From Microbacterium sufflavum (lineage in GTDB: Bacteria; Actinomycetota; Actinomycetes; Actinomycetales; Microbacteriaceae): 64,000 bases of DNA. Every line of letters starts with the position of its first letter. Position 1 is the first letter of the stretch. Location of the stretch: assembly GCF_023091155.1 (NCBI RefSeq), contig NZ_JAHWXK010000001.1:434001-498000 (forward strand), given 5' to 3'. The translations under genes were made by a program, and so were the position numbers. Shown here one piece after another: positions 55,985 to 64,000 of this stretch. The notes under the pieces were generated by a model. That model saw only the letters and a program-made list of their open reading frames with translations, was not told where the DNA came from and ran no database searches.

Positions 55985-56263
55985 ATGGACGACAACATGA
56001 GCACCCCCCACCCCCAGGACCCGGCCGAGGGCGCGCCCGACGTCGACGTGCCCCAGGAGGATGGCCAGGGCGACGGCACCGGCGGCGCGATCCAGGGCGA
56101 CAGCTCCCGCGGCGAGTCGACCGGCGGCGCGATCCAGGGCAGCTCCGGCCCCGGTCACGCCCCGCTCGGCGGCTCGGAGAACACGGAGGACGGCCTCGAC
56201 GCGGACAACCCCGCCGAGGAGGACACCCTGAAGACGCTCGACCCGGACAACCCGCCGGCCTGA
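55985..56263 (+). CDS. Small acidic disordered protein
   Basis: A 92-residue, strongly acidic, Gly/Asp/Pro-rich protein without hydrophobic segment. It contains a tandem repeat (GTGGAIQGDSS and STGGAIQGSSG) and ends in DPDNPPA. Probably intrinsically disordered; function unknown. TACGGT lies 6 bases before ATG (leaderless). It is followed by a strong hairpin. Confidence 0.7.
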   Translation: MDDNMSTPHPQDPAEGAPDVDVPQEDGQGDGTGGAIQGDSSRGESTGGAIQGSSGPGHAPLGGSENTEDGLDADNPAEEDTLKTLDPDNPPA

Positions 56264-56281
56264 GCGCTCCCGCAGACGGAA

Positions 56282-56320
56282 CCGCGGACGGGACGACCGG
56301 AGACCGGTGCCCGTCCGCGG
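56282..56320. terminator. Strong bidirectional terminator hairpin
   Basis: Perfect 11-bp arms CCGCGGACGGG (56282-56292) and CCCGTCCGCGG (56310-56320), with an inner ACCGG-AGA-CCGGT helix, between convergent genes. Confidence 0.8.
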
Positions 56321-56344
56321 ATCCTTCGCGTGCGTGTGAGGGGC

Positions 56345-57568
56345 TCAGCCCGCCAGCACGAGCTTGAGCTGCTCGACCGCCCAGTCGAGCTCGGTCGCGC
56401 GGATCACGAGCGGCGGGGCGATGCGGATGGTCTGGCCGTGCGTGTCCTTCACGAGCACACCCCGCTCCGACAGCTTCTCCGCGACCGCCCGGCCCGTCCC
56501 GATCGCCGGGTCGATGTCGACGCCGGCCCACAGCCCCGCGATGCGCACCGCAGTCACGCCGTGGCCGATGAGCGGCTGCAGCGCGGCCTCCAGGTGCGCA
56601 CCCAGAGCCCGTGCGCGCTCCTGGAACTCGCCCGTCTGCATCATCTCCACCACGCGCAGCCCGACCGCCGCCGCGAGCGGGTTGCCGCCGAACGTCGACC
56701 CGTGCTCGCCCGGGCGGATCACGCCCAGCACGTCGCGGTCGCCCACCACGGCCGACACCGGGAGGATGCCGCCGCCGAGCGCCTTGCCGAGCAGGTACAG
56801 GTCGGGCACGACGCCCTCGCGGTCGCACGCGAACGTCTCGCCCACCCGGCCCAGTCCCGCCTGGATCTCGTCGGCGATGAACAGCACGTTCTTCGCGTCG
56901 CAGATCTCGCGGATGCGGCGCAGGTAGCCCTCCGGCGGGATCACGACCCCGGCCTCGCCCTGGATCGGCTCGACCAGCACGGCCGCGGTGTTCTCCGTGA
57001 TCGCGGCCTCGATGGCGTCGGCGTCGGCGAACGGCACCCGGTCGAAGCCCGGCGTGTAGGGGCCGAAGTCGTCGTGCGCGGTCTCGTCGTCGCTGAAGCT
57101 CACGATGGTGGTCGTGCGCCCGTGGAAGTTGCCGTTGGCCACCACGATGCGCGCCTCGCCCTCGGGGATGCCCTTCACGCGGTAGCCCCACGCGCGGGCG
57201 ACCTTGATGCCGGTCTCCACGGCCTCGGCGCCGGTGTTCATCGGGAGCACGAGCTCCTTGCCACACAGCTCGGCGAGCGCCGCGGCGAAGGGCTCGAGCG
57301 TGTCGCTCTGGAACGCCCGGCTCACCAGGGTCACGCGGCCGAGCTGCTCCGTGAGGGCGGCGACCAGGGCGGGGTGGCGGTGACCGAAGTTCACGGCCGA
57401 GTAGGCGGCGAGCAGGTCGAGGTAGCGCTTGCCCTCCACGTCGGTGACCCACGCGCCCTCGCCCCGCGCGATCATGACCGGCAGCGGGTGGTAGTTGTGC
57501 GCGACGTGCGGCTCCGCGTGCGCCGTGGCCTCAGCGGCCGCCGCGGTCACCGGCTCGACCGCGGTCAC
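56345..57568 (-). CDS. rocD: Ornithine--oxo-acid transaminase
   Basis: PLP enzyme converting ornithine to glutamate-5-semialdehyde. The 407 residues contain NYHPLPVMIARGEGAWVTDV, VFNGRTT-like loop (GNFHGRTTTIVSF), VLFIADEIQAGLGR and the PLP lysine region YLLGKALGGGILPVS. GTG 57568 is chosen because it overlaps the upstream stop (GTGA), so translation is coupled to the amidinohydrolase gene; an upstream extension would be non-homologous. Product feeds PutA. Confidence 0.94.
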   Translation of the reverse strand: MTAVEPVTAAAAEATAHAEPHVAHNYHPLPVMIARGEGAWVTDVEGKRYLDLLAAYSAVNFGHRHPALVAALTEQLGRVTLVSRAFQSDTLEPFAAALAELCGKELVLPMNTGAEAVETGIKVARAWGYRVKGIPEGEARIVVANGNFHGRTTTIVSFSDDETAHDDFGPYTPGFDRVPFADADAIEAAITENTAAVLVEPIQGEAGVVIPPEGYLRRIREICDAKNVLFIADEIQAGLGRVGETFACDREGVVPDLYLLGKALGGGILPVSAVVGDRDVLGVIRPGEHGSTFGGNPLAAAVGLRVVEMMQTGEFQERARALGAHLEAALQPLIGHGVTAVRIAGLWAGVDIDPAIGTGRAVAEKLSERGVLVKDTHGQTIRIAPPLVIRATELDWAVEQLKLVLAG

Positions 57569-58443
57569 TTCGCACCGCGCAGTTCGAGCGTGCAGCACTT
57601 GATGCCGCCGCCGCCGAGCAGCAGCTCGGACAGGTCGACCGTGATCGGGTTGTACCCGCGCTCGCGCAGCTGCTGCTCGAAGCCCTTCGCGCGCGGCGAG
57701 ATGATCACGTTGTAGCCGTCGCTGGACGAGTTGAGGCCGAACACCGCGCCGTCCTCGTCGGACACCAGGATCGCGTCCGGGAAGCGCCGCTCGAGCTCGG
57801 CCCGGCTGGCGTCGTCGAAGGCACCGGGCAGGTAGGCGATGTTGGCGCGCTCCGGGCCGCCGTTCTCCACGCCCTGCACCGGGTCGAGCACCGCGATGGC
57901 GGTGTCGAGGTGGTAGAAGCGCGGGTCGACGAGGTTGAGCGACACGACCTCGCGGCCGAACACCTCACCCACCTCGCGGTGGCTGTCGCCCGTGGAGCGG
58001 AAACCGGTGCCGGCGAGGATCACGTCACCCACCAGCAGGAAGTCGCCCTCACCCTCGTTGACCTCTTCGGGCAGCACCGTGTCGTAGCCGTTGGCGCGGA
58101 ACCAGTCGGCGAACGCCGGGGCCTCGCCCTGACGCTCGACGAAGCGGAACTCGGGCACGTACGCGCGGCCGTCGATCAGGAAGCCGCCGTTGGCCGTGTA
58201 GACCATGTCGGGGTATCCGGCGAGCGGCTCGATCAGCTCGACCTCGTGGCCCAGCTCGACGTACAGGTCGTACAGCTTCTGCCACTGCTCGACCGCACGG
58301 GCCGTGTCGGTCGGCTTGGCCGGCTCCATCCACGGGTTGATCGAGTAGTTCACCGTGAAGTGCTCTGGACGGCACATCAGGTAGTGGCGGCGGTGCGCGG
58401 TGCGCGCAGGGGCGGTGGTGACGGCGGTCTCCGGCGTCGACAT
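57565..58443 (-). CDS. Dimethylargininase/arginine dihydrolase-like amidinotransferase-fold protein
   Basis: A 292-residue guanidine-modifying enzyme. Candidate catalytic residues are Asn85 (DMVYTANGG), His178 (FYHLD) and Cys283 (GGGIKCCTL). In DDAH the position of Asn85 is usually acidic (VEDT); Asn there is the hallmark of arginine dihydrolases such as ArgZ. The N-terminal LMCRPEHFTVNYSINPWM is conserved with that group. Database-style naming would be ddaH; location upstream of rocD favours ornithine production. ATG 58443 has GAGGAG upstream. Gap 58444-58609 holds only its leader and a possible promoter. Confidence 0.85.
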   Translation of the reverse strand: MSTPETAVTTAPARTAHRRHYLMCRPEHFTVNYSINPWMEPAKPTDTARAVEQWQKLYDLYVELGHEVELIEPLAGYPDMVYTANGGFLIDGRAYVPEFRFVERQGEAPAFADWFRANGYDTVLPEEVNEGEGDFLLVGDVILAGTGFRSTGDSHREVGEVFGREVVSLNLVDPRFYHLDTAIAVLDPVQGVENGGPERANIAYLPGAFDDASRAELERRFPDAILVSDEDGAVFGLNSSSDGYNVIISPRAKGFEQQLRERGYNPITVDLSELLLGGGGIKCCTLELRGAK

Positions 58444-58609
58444 GGATGCTCCTCGTGTGAACGGGCGCGGCGGACGCTGTCCAGGGGCCCGGCGGTCCTT
58501 CGACCCGTCGCTCGCGCGGGAGCGGGTGCGGGGAAGATGCGACTCGGGCACGCCGGTGACCATTGTGCCACCCGCGCCTGACCGCCCGCCAGATCCCGCG
58601 CCGCCGCGC

Positions 58610-59602
58610 TCAGGTGCCGCGCACGACCAGCTTTCCGACCACGTGCCCCTCCTGCAGCCGGGCGAGCGCGGCCCCGGCCCCGGCGAAGTCGTAGGTCTCG
58701 GCGATCACCGGCACGAGGCTGCCATCCGCCACGAGCTCGAGCAGCCGGGCGAGCACCTCGGGCCGGGGCGTCGCCGCGAGCGGGCGGATGCGCCGCGATC
58801 CGAGCGACAGCACGACCGCCCTCAGCATGCGCGGGATCGGACCCAGCACGGGCCCGCCGTCGCCGGTGACCAGCACCACGCGACCGCCGGGCACCACCAG
58901 TCGCTGCAGCTGCCGCAGCGGGATGCCGCCCGCGACGTCGATGATCGCGTCGAAGTGCCCCGCGGGCAGCTCGCGCAGGGGCGTGACCCGGTGGTCGAAC
59001 GTGCGCACGGCCCCGAGGCGTTCGATCAGCGGCTGGTTGCGGTCGCGGCACGACGCCCACACCTCGGCCCCGCGCAGCGCGGCGAGCTGCACCGCGAACG
59101 TGCCGACCCCGCCCGACGCCCCGATCACCAGCACCCGCGGGGTGCCGCCGTGCAGTCCGACCCCGCCGAGGTCGAGCGCCTGCCACGCCGTGCCCCCGGC
59201 GACCGGGAGCGTGGCGGCGACCTCGGGCTCCACGCCCGGCGGCAGCGGCACGAGCCGGGCGGCCGGCACCCGCACGTACTCCGCGAGACCTCCGCCGCCC
59301 ACGAGCTCGCCGACCACGTGCTCGTCGAGCTCGGCGCCCACCACGTCGGGCCCGACGCCCACGACCGTGCCGACGACCTCCATGCCGCGCACGGGATGCT
59401 TCGGCCGGGTGAGCCCGAACGCCGGTCGCACGAGCAGCGGATCGCCGAGCAGCAGCCGCACGTCGCCCGCATTGAGGGCGGTGGCCCGCACGCGGAGCAG
59501 CACCTCGCCGTGGTGCGGCTGCGGCAGGGGGAGGCGTTCGAGCGCGACTCCGTCGGCGGGGCCGTAGGTCTCGCGACGCCAGGCGGCCATGCGGGCGGTC
59601 AT
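58610..59602 (-). CDS. NAD(P)-dependent alcohol dehydrogenase/quinone oxidoreductase (MDR family)
   Basis: A 330-residue zinc-independent medium-chain dehydrogenase. Motifs include [35 protein letters not shown] and the nucleotide-binding [19 protein letters not shown]. Quinone- or enone-reducing activity is likely. ATG 59602 overlaps the XRE regulator stop (ATGA), so it belongs to the three-gene operon. Confidence 0.88.
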   Translation of the reverse strand: MTARMAAWRRETYGPADGVALERLPLPQPHHGEVLLRVRATALNAGDVRLLLGDPLLVRPAFGLTRPKHPVRGMEVVGTVVGVGPDVVGAELDEHVVGELVGGGGLAEYVRVPAARLVPLPPGVEPEVAATLPVAGGTAWQALDLGGVGLHGGTPRVLVIGASGGVGTFAVQLAALRGAEVWASCRDRNQPLIERLGAVRTFDHRVTPLRELPAGHFDAIIDVAGGIPLRQLQRLVVPGGRVVLVTGDGGPVLGPIPRMLRAVVLSLGSRRIRPLAATPRPEVLARLLELVADGSLVPVIAETYDFAGAGAALARLQEGHVVGKLVVRGT

Positions 59603-59829
59603 GCGGCACCTCCGGGGGCGCTCGGATAGGAGAACAGCTCGTCGAGCCCGACGCCGAAGGCGCGAGCGATCTGGAACGCGAGCTCGAGCGTGGGCGAGTA
59701 TTTCTGCTGCTCGATCGCGATGAGCGTCTGGCGCGTCACGCCGACGGTCTTGGCGAGCTCGGCCTGGGTGAGCCCTGCCCGCTCGCGGTGGGCGCGGATG
59801 CTGTTGGAGACGAGGGTGGGCTTGACCAT
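59599..59829 (-). CDS. Small XRE-type helix-turn-helix regulator
   Basis: A 76-residue Cro/C1-type protein: [60 protein letters not shown]. It overlaps the preceding membrane-protein stop and is coupled to the next gene. The operon promoter is flanked by two 18-bp inverted arms that are the probable operator. Confidence 0.92.
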   Translation of the reverse strand: MVKPTLVSNSIRAHRERAGLTQAELAKTVGVTRQTLIAIEQQKYSPTLELAFQIARAFGVGLDELFSYPSAPGGAA

Positions 59830-60263
59830 CACACGAGCCCCCGCCGGTAGGCGATCACCCGGGCGATGCCGCCGACCACCGCGGCCACGAAGAACCCGAG
59901 GAACATCGTGTTCGCGATCCAGAAGACGTCGGCTCCGATCCCGCACAGCACGATCACGCCGAGTCCGGCGATCGCCACGAACGCCTGCTCCACGCGGGCG
60001 CCCATGCGGCCGATGTCGCGGTCGCGGATGTCGGAGCGGCCGACGCCGTCGGGGTCGCGCATCCCGGCGAGGATGCCCCAGGCGACGCTGAGCAGGATGG
60101 TGCCGACGATGCCGCCGCCGATGCTCCAGAGCATGAGCGGGAACCAGTCGACCGCGGTGAGCGGCCCGCCCGCCGCCTGCTGCAGCACGAGCACCACGTA
60201 GGCGACGAGCACGATCGGGCTGATGATGAGCCCCGCCCAGACATTGCGTTCCTCGTAGACCAT
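59829..60263 (-). CDS. Small integral membrane protein in an XRE operon
   Basis: A 144-residue protein with four hydrophobic helices (near 8-30, 40-65, 92-110, 112-135) and a cytoplasmic loop [20 protein letters not shown]. Adjacent small XRE regulator and the shared operon suggest a regulated membrane module similar to the DUF2975/YozG pair. Function unknown. ATG 60263 begins about 57 bases downstream of the strong promoter. Confidence 0.78.
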   Translation of the reverse strand: MVYEERNVWAGLIISPIVLVAYVVLVLQQAAGGPLTAVDWFPLMLWSIGGGIVGTILLSVAWGILAGMRDPDGVGRSDIRDRDIGRMGARVEQAFVAIAGLGVIVLCGIGADVFWIANTMFLGFFVAAVVGGIARVIAYRRGLV

Positions 60264-60276
60264 GACGCCCTCCGAA

Positions 60277-60337
60277 TGTAAAGGATTCTTGACATGAGGC
60301 TACGCGCGGCCGGCAGAGGTGTCAAGAATCTTTTACA
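60277..60337 (-). promoter_or_regulatory. Promoter flanked by 18-bp inverted operator arms
   Basis: TGTAAAGGATTCTTGACA (60277-60294) and TGTCAAGAATCTTTTACA (60320-60337) are inverted copies differing at one base. On the minus strand -35 TTGACA (60320-60325), 17-base spacer, -10 TAGCCT (60297-60302); the second arm covers the transcription start. Likely autorepressed by the XRE protein. Confidence 0.78.
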
Positions 60338-60346
60338 CGCCCGGGG

Positions 60347-63300
60347 TCAGATGACGGGAGCACTCCAGGGGTCGAGGTTGCCGTAGCGGTGCGCCGTGAT
60401 GGAGATCGACTGCTCGTGCACGAACGGGAGCAGCTCGATGCGGGCAGCCGCGGTCACCTCCGCGTCGTACACCGCCAGATCGGGGTCGCCCGCGGTCGCC
60501 GCCGCCAGCGACGCCCGCAGGGTCGCGACCGCCTCCCGGCCGCCCACCAGACGCACCCGGTCGTACCGCGCGCCCGCGCTCGCGCCCTCCGCCGGCTCCT
60601 CCTCCGCGGGCAGCAGGCGCTGCATCCACTCCTCGTCCGACTCCAGGAACACCACCGCGTCGAGGTCGCCCAGCGCGTGCCGCACCCCGGCCGGCAGCCC
60701 CACCGGGGTGGAGAGCACGAAGCCCGCCCCCGCGCGGACCCCCGCGATCACGACCCGCAGCACGTCCTGCAGCCGTGCGTCCTCGGTCGCCCTGATCTCC
60801 ACGTGCCCCGGGCGGTAGCGGAACAGGTTGCGCTCCACCTCCAGCCGCGACACGTCGCGCACCCGCCCGAACTCACGGTCCCAGGCCAGGGCATCCGACA
60901 GGGCCGCCCGCCGCAGCCACTCGAAGGCCTCGTACGCCAGCGACGGCTGCGCCGACTCGATGAGCGCCGTGATGCGCGAGTCGAGTCCCCGCAGGTGCAG
61001 GGTGCTCGATGCCGCGCCCCCGGGCTGCGAGCGCCACGTGCCGAGGCCGATCAGGTGGTTCGGGCCGCCCGGCTTCGCACCGGGTCCGACCGACGACCGC
61101 TTCCAGCCGCCGAAGGGCTGCCGCTGCACGATCGCCCCCGTGGTGCCGCGGTTGACGTAGAGGTTGCCCGCCTGCACCCGGTCGAGCCAGAGCGACAGGT
61201 CGTCGGGGTCCTGCGTGTGGAGCCCGGCCGTGAGGCCGTACGCGACCGCGTTCTGCAGTTCGATCGCGCGCGCGAGCGTGGGCGCGTGCATGATGCCGAG
61301 CACCGGGCCGAAGAACTCCTCGAGGTGGAAGCGCGACCCCGGCTGCACGCCCACGCGCACGCCGGGCCGCCACAGTCGTCCGCTCTCGTCGCCGTCCACG
61401 GGGGCGGGCTCGATCAGCCACCGCTCGTCGCCCTCCAGCTCGGTGAGCGCCCAGGCGAGCTTGCCCTGCGGCTGCTCGATCACGGGGCCCACCTCGGCCG
61501 ACGGATCCGCCGGCCAGCCCACGCGCAGGGAGCGGACCGCGTCGGCGAGCTGCCGGGCGAAGCGCTGCGAACGGCCGACAGGGCCGACGAGGATCGCGAG
61601 GGAGGCGGCGGAGCACTTCTGCCCCGCGTGCCCGAAGGCGCTCTTGACCAGGTCGGCGACGGCCAGGTCTAGGTCGGCGGACGGCGTGATGATCATGGCG
61701 TTCTTGCCGCTGGTCTCGGCGAGCAGCGGCAGGTCGGGGCGCCACGAGCGGAACAGCGCCGCCGTCTCCCACGAGCCGGTGAGGATCACGCGGTCCACGG
61801 CCTCGTCGGTGATCAGCGCCCGTCCGAGCTCGCCCTCCTCGATGTCGACCAGGGCGAGCACCTCGCGCGGCACGCCACCCTCCCACAGGGCCTCGGCGAG
61901 CGCGGCGGCGCAGCGTCGCGCCTGCGGGGCGGGCTTGAGCACGACCCCCGAGCCGGCGGCGAGCGCGGCGAGCACTCCTCCGGCCGGGATCGCCAGCGGG
62001 AAGTTCCAGGGCGGCGCGACCACGGTCACGCGCGCCGGCACGAACACGGCACCGGAGATCGCGTCGAGCTCGCGGCACGTGGAGGCGTAGTAGCGGGCGA
62101 AGTCGACGGCCTCGCTGACCTCCACGTCGGCCTCGGCGAACACCTTTCCGGTCTCCGCCGCGGCCACCTCGATCAGCTCCCCGCGCCGACCGTCGAGCGC
62201 GGCGGCGGCCCGCAGCAGCACCTCCGCGCGCTCCGCCGCCGGACGCGAGCCCCACGACGCGGCCGCGGCGCGCACGCCCCGCACGAGGCGCCCGAGCTCG
62301 TCGGCGTCGTCCACGCGCGCGGCGGCGAGCACGGCCTCCCCCACGGTCGAGTCGGCCAGGCGACCGCGGATCCCGTCGGCCCACTCCCGGTTGGCGGGCA
62401 GCGCGAGGTCGGTGTCCTGCGCGTTGGCGAAGCCCGGAGCGCCGCTCGTGTCCTCACCGCGCTCGCGGGCCGCGTACACCGCCGTCTCCAGGAAGGCCCC
62501 GGTGTCCGCGCCGTCGGTGCCGCGGGCGATGCCCAGCACCGCCTGCGTCAGGTCGGCCTCGGGGATCGGGGCCGCGGCGGTCGGGCGGACCGACTCGTGC
62601 ACGGGTGCGAGCCGGTCCTGCGTGCGGCGCGGTCCGCGGAGCAGGGTCGCGTCCGTGGAGCGGTCGAGGGCGTCGAGGAACCGGTCGCGCTCCCGGGCGA
62701 ACAGCCCCTCGTCCTCGTGCAGCCGGAAGGCCGCGGACAGGAAGTTGTCGGACGACGCGTTCTCCTCCAGCCGCCGCACCAGGTAGCTGATGGCCACGTC
62801 GAACTCGGCCGGGGCGACCACGGGCACGTACAGGAGCACCGCCCCGACCTCGCGCGACACGGCCCGCACCTGGCCCTGCGCCATCCCGAGCAGCATCTCG
62901 AACTCGATCGCGTCGCGCACGCCGCGCTCGCCCGCGAGCAGCCAGGCGTAGGCGATGCCGAACAGGTTGTGCCCGGCGATCCCCAGCTTCACGGCGGAGG
63001 TGTGCGCGGGCGTGAGCGCCCAGTCCAGGCAGCGGAGGTAGTTCGCGTCGGTGTCGAGCTTGGTGTCGTAGGTCGCGGGGGTCCAGCCGTGCAGCCGCGC
63101 CTCGACGTGCTCCATGGCGAGGTTCGCGCCCTTCACGAGCCGCACCTTGATGCGGGCACCCCCGTGGGCCACGCGGTCCTGCGCCCACGCGGTCAGCTCC
63201 TGCAGCGCGGGCAGCGCGTCGGGCAGGTAGGCCTGCAGCACGATGCCGGCCTCCAGCCGCGCCAGCCGCGGATCCTCCAGCAGCCGCGTGAACACCGCGA

Positions 63301-64000
63301 TCGTGAGGTCGAGGTCGCGGTACTCCTCCATGTCGAGGTTGATGAAGGTGCCGTCGTCCGCCGCGGTCAGGTACAGCGGCAGCAGACGCTGCACCACGCG
63401 GTCGACGACGGCGTCGAACCCCCACATCGAGATGCGGCTCATGATGGCCGACACCTTGACCGACACGTAGTCCACGTCGGCGCGGCGGATGAGCTCGTGG
63501 ATGCCGTCGAGCCGGCGCTGCGCCTCGGCCTCGCCCAGCACCGCCTCGCCCAGCAGATTGAGGTTGAGCCGCGAACCCGAGGCACGCAGCCGCTCGATCG
63601 CGGGGCCGAGCTTGGCGGGACGCGCGTCGACCACGAGGTGCCCGACCATGTCGCGCAGCGCCCGCCGCGCGATCGGCACGACCGGGGTCGGCAGCACGGG
63701 CGCGACACCCCCGCCCAGACGCACGGCCGAGCGCAGGTACCAGGGCAGGAACTCGGGCACGATCGGCGCGATGCGGTGCAGGCGGGCGGCGGCCGCGGTC
63801 AGGCTCTCCGGGCGCATCACCCCGTCGACGAAGCCGAGCGTGAAGGGGAGGCCGTTCGCGTCGCGCAGCACCCCGGCCAGGCGTGCGGCCGCGGGGTCGA
63901 CGTCGGCCGCCGCGGCCTCGATCACCCAGCGGCGCGCGAGGTCGATCGCACGGTCGGAGAGGGGGGCGGACGACGCGGCATCCGGCGGGAGCTCGGCCAT
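60347..64000 (-). CDS. putA: Bifunctional proline dehydrogenase/L-glutamate gamma-semialdehyde dehydrogenase
   Basis: A protein of at least 1217 residues that oxidises proline to glutamate. The proline dehydrogenase part (about 60-440) is followed by the aldehyde dehydrogenase part with the catalytic region GHAGQKCSAASLAILVG and cofactor-binding VVAPPWNFPLAIPAGGVLAA, and a C-terminal domain to the end. No ribbon-helix-helix DNA-binding domain is present, so it is not a trifunctional repressor. The ATG lies exactly at the window edge, so a longer N-terminus cannot be excluded. It converges metabolically with RocD through glutamate semialdehyde/P5C. Confidence 0.94.
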   Translation of the reverse strand: MAELPPDAASSAPLSDRAIDLARRWVIEAAAADVDPAAARLAGVLRDANGLPFTLGFVDGVMRPESLTAAAARLHRIAPIVPEFLPWYLRSAVRLGGGVAPVLPTPVVPIARRALRDMVGHLVVDARPAKLGPAIERLRASGSRLNLNLLGEAVLGEAEAQRRLDGIHELIRRADVDYVSVKVSAIMSRISMWGFDAVVDRVVQRLLPLYLTAADDGTFINLDMEEYRDLDLTIAVFTRLLEDPRLARLEAGIVLQAYLPDALPALQELTAWAQDRVAHGGARIKVRLVKGANLAMEHVEARLHGWTPATYDTKLDTDANYLRCLDWALTPAHTSAVKLGIAGHNLFGIAYAWLLAGERGVRDAIEFEMLLGMAQGQVRAVSREVGAVLLYVPVVAPAEFDVAISYLVRRLEENASSDNFLSAAFRLHEDEGLFARERDRFLDALDRSTDATLLRGPRRTQDRLAPVHESVRPTAAAPIPEADLTQAVLGIARGTDGADTGAFLETAVYAARERGEDTSGAPGFANAQDTDLALPANREWADGIRGRLADSTVGEAVLAAARVDDADELGRLVRGVRAAAASWGSRPAAERAEVLLRAAAALDGRRGELIEVAAAETGKVFAEADVEVSEAVDFARYYASTCRELDAISGAVFVPARVTVVAPPWNFPLAIPAGGVLAALAAGSGVVLKPAPQARRCAAALAEALWEGGVPREVLALVDIEEGELGRALITDEAVDRVILTGSWETAALFRSWRPDLPLLAETSGKNAMIITPSADLDLAVADLVKSAFGHAGQKCSAASLAILVGPVGRSQRFARQLADAVRSLRVGWPADPSAEVGPVIEQPQGKLAWALTELEGDERWLIEPAPVDGDESGRLWRPGVRVGVQPGSRFHLEEFFGPVLGIMHAPTLARAIELQNAVAYGLTAGLHTQDPDDLSLWLDRVQAGNLYVNRGTTGAIVQRQPFGGWKRSSVGPGAKPGGPNHLIGLGTWRSQPGGAASSTLHLRGLDSRITALIESAQPSLAYEAFEWLRRAALSDALAWDREFGRVRDVSRLEVERNLFRYRPGHVEIRATEDARLQDVLRVVIAGVRAGAGFVLSTPVGLPAGVRHALGDLDAVVFLESDEEWMQRLLPAEEEPAEGASAGARYDRVRLVGGREAVATLRASLAAATAGDPDLAVYDAEVTAAARIELLPFVHEQSISITAHRYGNLDPWSAPVI

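Overview
The window is a chromosomal stretch of a very high-GC actinobacterium, most likely a Microbacteriaceae member such as Microbacterium. This is inferred from base composition, the stand-alone GNAT-type ArgA, ClpC with two N-terminal repeats, a cydABDC operon and many leaderless promoters. I saw no tRNA, rRNA, insertion sequence, prophage or CRISPR array, and nearly every stretch is coding.

Layout. 1-6.4 kb (minus): cytochrome bd oxidase operon (regulator, cydA, cydB, cydD, cydC), cydC cut by the window edge. 6.5-12.5 kb: radA, small proteins, a C-rich small RNA with its own promoter and terminator, argA and clpC. 12.6-16.3 kb: a two-membrane-protein/XRE operon behind a large palindrome, a lipoprotein and a dicarboxylate symporter. 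16.3-23.4 kb: Na+/H+ antiporter, divergent MerR/Hsp20 pair, flavin oxidoreductase, pheA, pgm. 23.5-32.7 kb (minus): an NMT1-type ABC importer and a six-gene catabolic operon (Gfo/Idh/MocA dehydrogenase, DUF993, two TIM-barrel isomerases, LacI regulator, glycerate kinase); both have a promoter followed by a very similar LacI-type operator, so they look like one regulon. 32.8-37.1 kb: hybrid DeoR/LacI regulator divergent from a hydroxyacid dehydrogenase and a DUF2264 protein. 37.1-41.6 kb: LacI-type regulator divergent from galTKE. 41.6-45.0 kb: ROK regulator, ChbG-like deacetylase and sugar MFS transporter. 45.1-49.5 kb: putrescine-type module (aldehyde dehydrogenase, Lrp regulator, FAD oxidase, cupin). 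49.5-56.3 kb: orphan DNA methyltransferase, lipoate ligase, DUF1684 protein, hydrolase, cutC, MarR/MFS pair, small acidic protein. 56.3-64 kb (minus): rocD, an amidinohydrolase, an alcohol dehydrogenase/XRE/membrane operon, and putA.

How the genes work together. The amidinohydrolase (arginine to ornithine if it is a dihydrolase), RocD (ornithine to glutamate semialdehyde) and PutA (semialdehyde to glutamate) could form an arginine/ornithine/proline-to-glutamate route. GalTKE plus Pgm cover the Leloir pathway to glucose-6-phosphate. The 26-37 kb region appears to degrade an unidentified sugar or glycoside. At least 16 genes have a TANNNT-like hexamer 6-7 bases before the start codon, implying widespread leaderless transcription.
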